A DNA stretch of 64,000 bases, taken from assembly GCF_013410345.1 (NCBI RefSeq), contig NZ_JACCFJ010000001.1, positions 2,765,001 to 2,829,000 on the forward strand, read 5' to 3'. Positions 1 to 7,412 of the stretch are shown in pieces (within the stretch, counting starts at the first letter, position 1; every line of letters starts with the position of its first letter). Below the pieces are notes generated by a model. That model saw nothing but the letters and a program-made list of their open reading frames with translations, searched no databases and was not told the origin of the DNA. Both the position numbers and the translations under genes were made by a program. Source of the DNA: Saccharopolyspora hordei (lineage in GTDB: Bacteria; Actinomycetota; Actinomycetes; Mycobacteriales; Pseudonocardiaceae).

Positions 1-157
1 CCAGCCTGCGGGGCTGCCCGCCGGGAGTCGTGACCTCGAACTCCCAGGTGTCCCGGCTCGCTCCGCCGGTCAGCTTGCGGAGCCCCGAGACGACGACCTC
101 GGTCCCGGACAGCCGTCCGAGCCGGTCGGCGAGTGCCCGTTCCAGGTCGGCGGTCAT
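1..157 (-). CDS. Phosphotransferase (APH/ACAD11-N-like kinase), partial
   Basis: Only the first 52 residues are in the window; the gene runs off the left edge. The visible start MTADLERALADRL and the motif LTGGASRDTWEFEV are typical of the glycine-rich nucleotide-binding region of aminoglycoside-phosphotransferase-fold kinases that sit beside acyl-CoA dehydrogenases. Its ATG overlaps the TGA of the upstream TetR gene (ATGA at 154-157), so it is the third gene of a translationally coupled minus-strand operon. Inference: it phosphorylates a hydroxyacyl-CoA, not an antibiotic, because of its acyl-CoA dehydrogenase partner. The catalytic loop lies outside the window. Confidence 0.75.
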   Translation of the reverse strand, partial: MTADLERALADRLGRLSGTEVVVSGLRKLTGGASRDTWEFEVTTPGGQPRRL

Positions 158-831
158 GTGGTCTCCCCTCGGTACCCCACGGTGTCGAGCGCGATCTGCT
201 GGTACCGGCTCACCACGTCCTCGACACCGAGCCGGCCGGTCGGCCGGTACCACGTGGCCACCGCGGTGCACGCGGTGACGATGAACCGCGCGGCGTCGAC
301 GGGCGTGGCCGTGGTGAACGCGCCCGTCTCGACGCCGTGGAGCACGACGCGGTCGAACATCCGCTGCTGGGCGTCGCGCTTGCTGATGACCGGTTCGAGT
401 GCCGTGGGTTCGAGGCTGCGCAGTTCGGTGTTGCCGAGCAGGCTCTCGAACGGGTACTGGGCGTGGGACCGGACGTGCACACCCACGATCGCGCGCAGGC
501 GGTCCGCCGGATCGCTGCCTGCCCGGAACAGCGTGTCCTCGGTCGCGGTGACGAGGTCGTCCATCACGCGCTTGAGGATCAGCAGCAGCAGGTCGTGCTT
601 GGAGCCGAAGTGCGTGTAGAGGGAACCGACGGCGAGGCCTGCCGCGGTCGTGATGTCACGCACCGAGCTGCCGTGGTAGCCCTTCTCGGCCATGACGTGG
701 ATCGCGGCGTCGATGAGGTCCGCCGCTGAGGGATCGTCGGTGTCCCGCACGACCGGACTGCGCGGACGGTGCGACGTCGTCCTCGCCGCGCCCACTCGTC
801 GCTCCGACGGACTCACCGCGGACCCGCTCAC
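154..831 (-). CDS. TetR-family transcriptional regulator
   Basis: About 225 residues. A typical TetR N-terminal helix-turn-helix is visible (ADLIDAAIHVMAEKGYHG followed by VRDITTAAGLAVGSLYTHF), then a helical ligand-binding domain with no obvious ligand signature. Start: GTG at 831 overlaps the acyl-CoA dehydrogenase TGA as GTGA and has GGGAAG just upstream; GTG at 816 is an alternative. It lies between the acyl-CoA dehydrogenase and the kinase in one operon, so it probably autoregulates this operon in response to a CoA thioester, as FadR/KstR-type TetR proteins do. Function assignment beyond the family is inference. Confidence 0.85.
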   Translation of the reverse strand: MSGSAVSPSERRVGAARTTSHRPRSPVVRDTDDPSAADLIDAAIHVMAEKGYHGSSVRDITTAAGLAVGSLYTHFGSKHDLLLLILKRVMDDLVTATEDTLFRAGSDPADRLRAIVGVHVRSHAQYPFESLLGNTELRSLEPTALEPVISKRDAQQRMFDRVVLHGVETGAFTTATPVDAARFIVTACTAVATWYRPTGRLGVEDVVSRYQQIALDTVGYRGETT

Positions 832-2078
832 CGCTTCCCGCCGATGAAGCCGAAGAGGTGCCCGGCGACCTTGCGCACCTGGATCTCCTCGGCCCCCTCG
901 GTGATGCGGTAGCGCCGGTGGTGGCGGTAGATGTGCTCGAACGGCAGGTGCCGGCTGTACCCCATGCCGCCGTGGACCTGCATGGCCCGGTCGGCGGCCT
1001 CGCACACCAGGCGGTTGGCCCGGTAGTTGCACATCGACACGCGGTCCGAGACGGCCATGTGCGAGCGGGTGTCGAGGTCGTGCGCGGTGGCGCGGACGAA
1101 CTGCCGCAGCATCGCGGCATCGGTGTGCAGTTCCACCAACGGCCACTGGATCGCCTGCCGCTGGGCGAGCGGCTGGCCGAACGTCACGCGCTGTCGTGCG
1201 TGCTCGACGGTCTGGTCGATGCAGTACTGCGCGGCACCGAGGCTGGACGCGGCCTGGCGGATGCGGTTCTCGTGCACGAACCGCTGCGCGATCTCCAGCC
1301 CTCGCCCCTCTTCACCGAGGATCGCGCTGTCGGGGACGCGGACGTCGTGCAGCGTCACGTCGGCGTGGTCGGTCGGCATGGTGAACGTCCACCGGAACAG
1401 GCCGACGGAGAAACCGGGGGAGTCGACCGGGACGATGAACGCGGTGATGCCGCGCGCATCACCAGGATTTCCGCTGGTGCGGGCGAAGACCAGGTCGTGC
1501 GTCGCCACGTGCATCCCGGTGTTCCAGCGCTTCGCCCCGTTGATGACCCAGTCGCCGCCCTGGCGCTCCGCGGTGGTCTCCATCCAGGTCGCGTCGGAGC
1601 CGTGGTCGGGTTCGGTGAGGCCGAACCCCATCCCGCGCTCACCGGTGATCATCGCTTCGCAGAACTCACTGCGCTGTTCGTCGGTGCCGAACTCCCACAC
1701 CAGGTGCACCCCGGGGAAGTTGCCCACGACCGAGGACTCGTCCTGGAGGTCGTTGTGCAGGCCGAGACCGCGGTGGGCGAGGTGCTCGCGCACGACCGCC
1801 ATCTCCAGGTTGCTGGCCTCGGCTCCGCCCAGCGCCGCGGGCAGATCGCGCCGCAGGAAACCGGCCCGGTCCGCCCGCCGCCGCATCTCACCGAGCAGCT
1901 CGTGCCACTCCTCGCGGGGCAGGCCGCCGCGCTCGAAGTCGGTGCGCGCCCACTCCCGCCGGTGGTCGAAGAACCGCTCGTTGTCGTCGGACTCCTGCAG
2001 CGGCCGGATCTCCTCGTCGATGAAGCGGTCCAGGTCGTGGAGCAACTGCTCGAAGCCGGCGGGAACGTCCAGAGCCAT
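828..2078 (-). CDS. Acyl-CoA dehydrogenase, ACAD10/11-like
   Basis: 416 residues, the normal length for a single-domain acyl-CoA dehydrogenase. Visible family blocks are FGLTEPDHGSDATWMETT (FAD/substrate pocket), WVINGAKRWNTGM, RQAIQWPLVEL, and the C-terminal YRITEGAEEIQ that follows the HIYRHHRRYR segment characteristic of the ACAD10/11 branch. It would oxidise or rearrange an acyl-CoA using FAD with transfer to ETF. First gene of the operon with the TetR regulator and the kinase. In the LvaAC levulinate route and in mammalian ACAD10/11 the same kinase-plus-dehydrogenase pairing processes 4-hydroxyacyl-CoAs; extending that here is inference. Confidence 0.9.
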   Translation of the reverse strand: MALDVPAGFEQLLHDLDRFIDEEIRPLQESDDNERFFDHRREWARTDFERGGLPREEWHELLGEMRRRADRAGFLRRDLPAALGGAEASNLEMAVVREHLAHRGLGLHNDLQDESSVVGNFPGVHLVWEFGTDEQRSEFCEAMITGERGMGFGLTEPDHGSDATWMETTAERQGGDWVINGAKRWNTGMHVATHDLVFARTSGNPGDARGITAFIVPVDSPGFSVGLFRWTFTMPTDHADVTLHDVRVPDSAILGEEGRGLEIAQRFVHENRIRQAASSLGAAQYCIDQTVEHARQRVTFGQPLAQRQAIQWPLVELHTDAAMLRQFVRATAHDLDTRSHMAVSDRVSMCNYRANRLVCEAADRAMQVHGGMGYSRHLPFEHIYRHHRRYRITEGAEEIQVRKVAGHLFGFIGGKR

Positions 2079-2310
2079 GGAGAGCCCTCCTGGTGCGGAG
2101 TGAACGGTCGCTCACCGGCACCGTACTGTGACGTGCGTCGCAGATCAACGTCCCGCAGCCGCCAGGCCTGCTGGGTCGATGACGTGTGCCCGCGAGCGAG
2201 GAAACGCACTGAGTGCGTGTTCACCGCCGCAGTGCGGATCTTGGGTGATCGGTCCGGAGCTCCTGTCAACGCCGTCCCGCTGTGTTCCCCAGCGGGGACA
2301 ACAGACGCTT

Positions 2311-3519
2311 TCAGGTATCGGGACGTAGGACGGCGACGTCCAACTCGGGCACGAACCGGTACGGGCGGTGGTCGAGCAAGTCGCCGAAGTTCCTGCGCAG
2401 GCGCGACATCTCCGCGCGGACCGTGACCGTGCGGCTGCGGTCGCCGAAGAGCTGGTCCGCGAGCTCGGCAGCGGTGCGGCCAGCTGGGTTCTCGGCGAGC
2501 GCCAGCAAGATGTCGCTGTGGCGGCGGCTGAGGCGGTAGGTCCAGCTGGCCGACGCCCGGTGCACAGTCAGGGAGGAACGTCCGGCCCGACGAACGTCGA
2601 GGACCACGCGGGTGGTCGTGGTCGGAGCGTCATCGTGGAGGCGCAGGAGCAATCCGCCCGGCAGGGGCTCGACCGAGCAGGCGCCGAACGCGGGCAGCCA
2701 GATCTTGGGCGTGTCGCGCAGGGCGGGCAGGTCGACGCGGTCGACCGGGGGCACCCCGGTGGACGCGGCGACCCAGCCGGATCGGTCGGTGACCAGCGCC
2801 TGCCCGCCCAGCTTCGCGAGCATCGGTGTGCCGACCGCACGGAGCCGGTCCAGGCTGGCGCGGTGCTCCTCGCGCAGGCGCGCCTCCGCGAGCCCCGCCA
2901 CGGCGCGCACGAGCGCGAGGGTGGTCGGGTGGGCCGCCTCGGCCGGGCCGCTGACGTCGACCGCGCCGAGCAGGCGGCCGTCGCGCGGGTCGTGCACGGG
3001 GGCGGCCGCGCACGTCCAGGTGTGGTGTGAGCGGACGTAGTGCTCGGAGGAGTGGACCTGCATCGGCACGCCCTCGACGAGCGCGGTGCCGATCGCGTTG
3101 GTGCCGACTTCGGTCTCGCGCCACGACGCGCCCTCGACGAATCCGAGCCGGTCGGCCCGCCGGAACAGCTCGGCACGCCCCTCCCGCCACAGGACGCGCC
3201 CGTCCTCGTCGACGATGACGACGATGTGCCCGGCGCTCTCGGCGGCAGGCACGAGCCCAGCACGGAGTTCCTGCAACGCCTTCCCGGTGATACCGCACCG
3301 CGCACGCCGGCGTTCGAGCTCGCTGGGAGGAGCCGGGTGGCAGTCCGCGCCGCGGTCAGGGTCCACACCTTGCTGACGGACGCGTTCCCAGGACTGCACG
3401 ATCAGGCGCCGCGCCGCGGCGGGAGGCCGCTGACCGGCCAGCACCGCCTCGCGGGCGCGGGCGAGCTGCCGCGGATGCGCTTGTGACGCGACCGCGGTCG
3501 CGTGATCTCGAGCCCGCAT
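2311..3519 (-). CDS. GAF-domain transcriptional regulator of the aco operon
   Basis: 402 residues from the ATG at 3519, chosen because GGGGAGGAG lies 6-14 bases upstream. An N-terminal helical part (WERVRQQGVDPD) is followed by a GAF domain near residues 80-210 with the AcoR-family block GASWRETEVGTNAIGTAL and HTWTCAAAPVHDP. The C-terminus (about 325-395; LSRRHSDILLALAENPAGRTAAELADQL) looks like a winged helix, not the AAA+/Fis pair of sigma-54 activators. It is divergent from acoABCL, so it should be their activator, sensing acetoin or a related ketone. The absence of a sigma-54 interaction domain fits an actinobacterium. Ligand is inference. Confidence 0.8.
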   Translation of the reverse strand: MRARDHATAVASQAHPRQLARAREAVLAGQRPPAAARRLIVQSWERVRQQGVDPDRGADCHPAPPSELERRRARCGITGKALQELRAGLVPAAESAGHIVVIVDEDGRVLWREGRAELFRRADRLGFVEGASWRETEVGTNAIGTALVEGVPMQVHSSEHYVRSHHTWTCAAAPVHDPRDGRLLGAVDVSGPAEAAHPTTLALVRAVAGLAEARLREEHRASLDRLRAVGTPMLAKLGGQALVTDRSGWVAASTGVPPVDRVDLPALRDTPKIWLPAFGACSVEPLPGGLLLRLHDDAPTTTTRVVLDVRRAGRSSLTVHRASASWTYRLSRRHSDILLALAENPAGRTAAELADQLFGDRSRTVTVRAEMSRLRRNFGDLLDHRPYRFVPELDVAVLRPDT

Positions 3520-3871
3520 GTCGACTCCTCCCCGGCCGCCCTGGGGCGCTGCCGTTCTCCGGATCGTCACACGACGTGTAGTCCAGGTCACATCGCTACA
3601 GGAAAGTTCGCCCCACCGCTGAGCGCAAGAGTTGCACGAGGTTGCAGAACCCGGGTGCGCGACCGGTGCCTCACCGCTGGCGCGACCGCCCGCCTCTCGC
3701 GCGATCCGGACACCAGGAACGTTCTGCAACGCACTGCAACGCTTGTTCCACATCGGACAGATCCGTACGTTCGTCCGCCAAGGACCGCAGCAAGCACTCG
3801 GATCGGAGCCCCGGGCGCCGGGGCCGCGTTCGGACGAGAGCTCGAGAACCGTTGTGCGGACGAGGAGAAAC
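3520..3871. promoter_or_regulatory. Divergent regulator/aco control region
   Basis: A 352-base gene-free stretch between the GAF regulator and acoA, noticeably less GC-rich than the coding DNA around it. It holds an array of GTTGCA half-sites (described separately at 3631-3740) and the acoA ribosome binding site GAGGAG at 3861-3866. I could not pick confident -35/-10 boxes for either direction. Confidence 0.6.
3631..3740. promoter_or_regulatory. Candidate operator: paired GTTGCA inverted repeats
   Basis: GTTGCAGAAC at 3641-3650 recurs as a perfect inverted copy GTTCTGCAAC at 3721-3730, 70 bases away. Each has a second half-site next to it in the same orientation: GTTGCA at 3631-3636 and TGCAAC at 3735-3740. 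Four half-sites symmetric about the middle of the divergent promoter region suggest binding of a dimeric activator at two places with looping. Assignment to the neighbouring GAF regulator is inference. Confidence 0.5.
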
Positions 3872-4837
3872 ATGGTGCTGAGCAAACGCGCACTACTCGG
3901 TGCGTACCGGAGGATGTCACGGATCCGGGCGTTCGAGGACCGCCTGCACGAGGAGAACGCCACCGGGGACATCCCGGGCTTCATCCACCTGTACTCGGGC
4001 CAGGAGGCGATCGCCGTCGGCGTCTGCGAGAACCTCCGCGACACCGACCACATCGGATCCACGCACCGTGGGCACGGCCACTGCATCGCCAAGGGCTGTG
4101 ACATCCACGGCATGATGGCCGAGATCTTCGGCAAGGAAGACGGGCTCTGCCACGGCAAGGGCGGCTCGATGCACATCGCCGACCTCTCCGTGGGCATGCT
4201 CGGCGCCAACGCCATCGTCGGCGGCGCTCCTTCGTTGGCGATCGGCGCCGCGTTGAGCGCCAAGATCCTCGGCACCGACGGGGTCGCGGTGTCGTTCACC
4301 GGGGACGGCGGGTCGAACCAGGGCACGACGCTCGAGGCGATGAACATGGCCGTGGTGCTGAAGCTGCCGATCGTGTTCGTCATCGAGAACAACGGCTACG
4401 GCGAGGCCACCGGCACCGACTACGCGGTGGGCGCACCGGACATCGCGGCCCGGGCCGCGGCGTTCGGGATGCCGGCTGCGAAGGTCGACGGCACCGACTT
4501 CTTCGCCGTGCACGAGGCTGCCCGGGAGGCCGTGGAACGCGCCCGCGCAGGCGGTGGTCCGACCACGATCGAGGCCCGGGCCCACCGCTTCTACGGGCAC
4601 TTCGAGGGTGACGCCCAGCTCTACCGCACACCCGAGCAGGTCGCCGAGCTGCGCCGGACGCAGGACCCGCTGGTGATCTTCCGCGCCAAGGTCGACCGGC
4701 GAAAGGTCTCCGTGAAGGAGCTGGACGAGATCGACGAAGAGTCGAGGGCACTCGTGGACGAGGCCGTCGGCCGGGCGCGCGCCGCCGCGTACCCGCCGAT
4801 CGAGCACCTGCTGACCGACGTATACGTCTCGTACTGA
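3872..4837 (+). CDS. acoA: Acetoin dehydrogenase E1 alpha subunit (ThDP-dependent)
   Basis: 321 residues from ATG 3872 (GAGGAG six bases upstream). It is the alpha chain of a ThDP-dependent 2-oxo acid/acetoin dehydrogenase E1. Visible are GHGHCIAKG, KGGSMHI (active-site His loop), the ThDP/Mg motif GDGGSNQGTTLEAMN ending in IENNGYG, and RFYGHFEGD. With AcoB it would cleave acetoin (or a related alpha-ketone) to acetaldehyde and a two-carbon unit loaded onto E2. Pyruvate dehydrogenase-like E1 alpha is the main alternative; the GAF regulator next door and the gene order favour acetoin. Spaced 14 bases from acoB. Confidence 0.85.
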   Translation: MVLSKRALLGAYRRMSRIRAFEDRLHEENATGDIPGFIHLYSGQEAIAVGVCENLRDTDHIGSTHRGHGHCIAKGCDIHGMMAEIFGKEDGLCHGKGGSMHIADLSVGMLGANAIVGGAPSLAIGAALSAKILGTDGVAVSFTGDGGSNQGTTLEAMNMAVVLKLPIVFVIENNGYGEATGTDYAVGAPDIAARAAAFGMPAAKVDGTDFFAVHEAAREAVERARAGGGPTTIEARAHRFYGHFEGDAQLYRTPEQVAELRRTQDPLVIFRAKVDRRKVSVKELDEIDEESRALVDEAVGRARAAAYPPIEHLLTDVYVSY

Positions 4838-4851
4838 GGGAGAGCGACCCG

Positions 4852-5883
4852 ATGAGCACGTCGAAGAAGACGTACCGCGAGGCCGTGAAGGAGGCCCTCG
4901 CCCAGGAGATGCGCCGGGACCCCGCGGTGGTGCAGATCGGTGAGGACCTGCGTGGCGGCCACGCCGGGACCAACCCGGACCTGGAAGAGAAGAAGATCGA
5001 AGCGTTCGGCGGTGTTCTCGGCGTCACCAAGGGCCTGTGGGGTGAGTTCGGGTCCGACCGCGTGATCGACACGCCCATCACCGAATCCGCGATCGTCGGC
5101 ATGGCCGCCGGTGCCGCGCTGACCGGTCTGCGTCCGGTGGCCGAGCTGATGTTCATGGACTTCTTCGGCGTCTGCTACGACGCGTTGTACAACCAGGCGG
5201 CGAAGTTCCGTTACATGTTCGGCGGCAAGGCCCGCACGCCGTTGGTGCTGCGCGGCATGATCGGCGCGGGTTTCTCCGCTGCCGCCCAGCACTCGCAGTC
5301 CCCGTACCACGTGTTCGCCTCCGTGCCGGGGCTCAAGGTCGTCGTGCCGTCCAACGCGCACGATGCCAAGGGACTGCTCATCCAGGCCGTCCGAGATGAC
5401 GATCCGGTCGTGTTCTGCGAGCACAAGACCTTGTACGACACCACGGACGAAGTTCCGGACGAGCCGTACACGATCCCGTTCGGCGTCGCCAACTACACCC
5501 GCCAGGGCACCGACGTGACTGTTGTGGCTCTGTCAGCGATGGTCAACGCCGCCAACGAGGCGGCCGACAAGCTCGCTGCGGAGGGGATCTCCGTGGAGGT
5601 CGTGGACCCGCGGACGGTTTCGCCGCTGGACGAGGAGGGGATTCTCGAATCCGTGGCGGCCACCGGTCGGGTCGTCATCGTCGACGAGTCGGCCGCGCGC
5701 TGCGGGTTCGGGCACGACGTGGCCGCCCTCATCGCTGCGAAGGCTCTCGATTCCCTGCGAGCGCCGGTCGAGTTGGTGACTCCGCCGCACACCCCGGTCC
5801 CGTTCTCCCCCGTGCTCGAGAAGGCGTGGCTGCCCGACGCCGCCCGCATCGAGACGGCTGTCCGCAAGTTGGTGACCGCCTGA
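4852..5883 (+). CDS. acoB: Acetoin dehydrogenase E1 beta subunit
   Basis: 343 residues, normal for E1 beta. Starts with the family pattern TYREAVKEALAQEMRRDP and QIGEDLRGGHAG; TPITESAIVGMAAGAAL carries the conserved glutamate that activates ThDP; the C-terminal domain has VVDPRTVSPLDEEGILESV and VDESAARCGFG. Forms the alpha2beta2 E1 with the preceding gene. GAGGGAGAG lies upstream of ATG 4852, and the stop is only two bases before the acoC start, so translation of E1 and E2 is coupled. Confidence 0.88.
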   Translation: MSTSKKTYREAVKEALAQEMRRDPAVVQIGEDLRGGHAGTNPDLEEKKIEAFGGVLGVTKGLWGEFGSDRVIDTPITESAIVGMAAGAALTGLRPVAELMFMDFFGVCYDALYNQAAKFRYMFGGKARTPLVLRGMIGAGFSAAAQHSQSPYHVFASVPGLKVVVPSNAHDAKGLLIQAVRDDDPVVFCEHKTLYDTTDEVPDEPYTIPFGVANYTRQGTDVTVVALSAMVNAANEAADKLAAEGISVEVVDPRTVSPLDEEGILESVAATGRVVIVDESAARCGFGHDVAALIAAKALDSLRAPVELVTPPHTPVPFSPVLEKAWLPDAARIETAVRKLVTA

Positions 5884-5885
5884 CC

Positions 5886-7403
5886 ATGAACGAGATCAAC
5901 CTCATCGAAGTTCCGAAGTGGGGCCTCTCCATGGAGGAGGGAACCATCACCCGCTGGCTGATCGCGGAAGGAACGCGGTTCAGCAAGGGAGACCCGCTCT
6001 GCGAGATCGAGACCAGCAAGATCACCAACGAGATGGAGGCCCCGTTCGACGGCGTGTTGCGGCGTGTCGTCGCGCGGGAAGGGGAGACCTTGCCGGTTGG
6101 AGCCCCGATGGCGGTGTCCGCCAGGGAGGACGTACCGGACTCCGAGATCGACGCGTTCCTGTCGCAACGCGTGCCGGCGGTGGCCGACGACTCAGCGGGA
6201 GCACCGGCGCACGACGCCCCAGCGGCGGAGCCCGGCCCGGTACCACCTCCGGCCAACCCTGCTCCGACCCCGGCGCCTTCCGGCTCCACCATCGTCCCGG
6301 AATCCCTGCAGGGGCCCCTGAACGGTGACGTCTTCGCCACCCCGCGCGCGGTCCGATTCGCGACCGAACAAGGCATCGACCTGGCGAAGGTCCCGGGAAG
6401 CGGCCGCATGGGTCGGGTTTCACTGGCGGACGTCCACAACGCCGTCCGCGATGCCGGTGGCTCCGTGGCCGCACCACCTGCACCGCGACGGACGGTACTG
6501 CGGTCCGTGCAGGACGACAGCACCGTCGACGCCACACCGGTGGCCCGTCGGCTCGCGGCAGAGCTCAAGATCAACCTGCACGACTGCCGCGCGACAGGAT
6601 CGCGCGGGCGGGTGTGCGTGGCTGATGTCCGGGAGGCCGAGCGGAAGTTCAACCCGGGCACCAGCGTCGCGACGCCCGACGGCAGGCTCGCCGAGGACTC
6701 CGGGAACGCCACGCCCGCGTTCGAGCCGGTGCCGCTGAGCTCGATGCGCAAGGCCATCGGACACCGGTTGCAGGAATCGAAGCGGAACTCCCCGCACTTC
6801 CGGCTGTCCGTGGACCTGGAGATCGACGATCTGCTCGCGCTGCGCGAGCAGGTCAACGCCACCGTTCCCGCGGTGAAGCTGTCGGTGAACGACTTCGTGG
6901 TGAAGGCGTGCGCCTCCGCGCTGCGGGCGGTGCCAGAGGTGAACGTGCAGTTCGACGAGGGGTCCCAGGCGGTGCTCCAGCACTCGGCTGCGGACGTCGC
7001 GGTGGCGGTGGCGCTGCCCTCGGGTCTCATCACCCCGATCGTCCGCGGGGCCGACACCCGGAGCCTCGCCGAGATCTCCGAATCGGTGCGCACTCTGGTG
7101 ACCAAGGCGAAGGCGGGCACGTTGAGGCCCGAGGAGTTCCAAGGCGGCACGTTCACCGTCTCCAACCTCGGCATGTACGGCGTGCGCGACTTCGACGCGA
7201 TCATCAACCCGCCGCAGGCGGCGATCCTCGCTGTCGGTGCAGGGGAGCAGCGCGCGGTGGTCCGGGACGGCCAGCTCGTGGCGCGGACGTTGGTGACCGC
7301 GACGCTCTCCTGCGATCACCGCGTCATCGACGGGGCACTCGGCGCGACGTTCTTGCAGGCGCTCAAGCGATTCGTCGAGTCGCCCGCGCTGATGCTGGTC
7401 TAG
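5886..7403 (+). CDS. acoC: Dihydrolipoamide acetyltransferase E2, two subunit-binding domains
   Basis: 505 residues. Order: one lipoyl domain (about 3-80; lipoylated Lys in EIETSKITNEMEAP), a Pro/Ala linker (about 105-140), a first peripheral-subunit-binding domain (about 150-195; ATPRAVRFATEQGIDLAKV), a second one (about 215-260; ATPVARRLAAELKINL), then the catalytic acyltransferase domain (about 275-505) ending with DHRVIDGA, whose His and Asp are catalytic. Transfers the acetyl group to CoA. Start at ATG 5886 places the lipoyl domain directly at the N-terminus. Two binding domains in tandem is less usual; most E2 proteins have one. Confidence 0.88.
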   Translation: MNEINLIEVPKWGLSMEEGTITRWLIAEGTRFSKGDPLCEIETSKITNEMEAPFDGVLRRVVAREGETLPVGAPMAVSAREDVPDSEIDAFLSQRVPAVADDSAGAPAHDAPAAEPGPVPPPANPAPTPAPSGSTIVPESLQGPLNGDVFATPRAVRFATEQGIDLAKVPGSGRMGRVSLADVHNAVRDAGGSVAAPPAPRRTVLRSVQDDSTVDATPVARRLAAELKINLHDCRATGSRGRVCVADVREAERKFNPGTSVATPDGRLAEDSGNATPAFEPVPLSSMRKAIGHRLQESKRNSPHFRLSVDLEIDDLLALREQVNATVPAVKLSVNDFVVKACASALRAVPEVNVQFDEGSQAVLQHSAADVAVAVALPSGLITPIVRGADTRSLAEISESVRTLVTKAKAGTLRPEEFQGGTFTVSNLGMYGVRDFDAIINPPQAAILAVGAGEQRAVVRDGQLVARTLVTATLSCDHRVIDGALGATFLQALKRFVESPALMLV

Positions 7404-7412
7404 GAGGACCTG

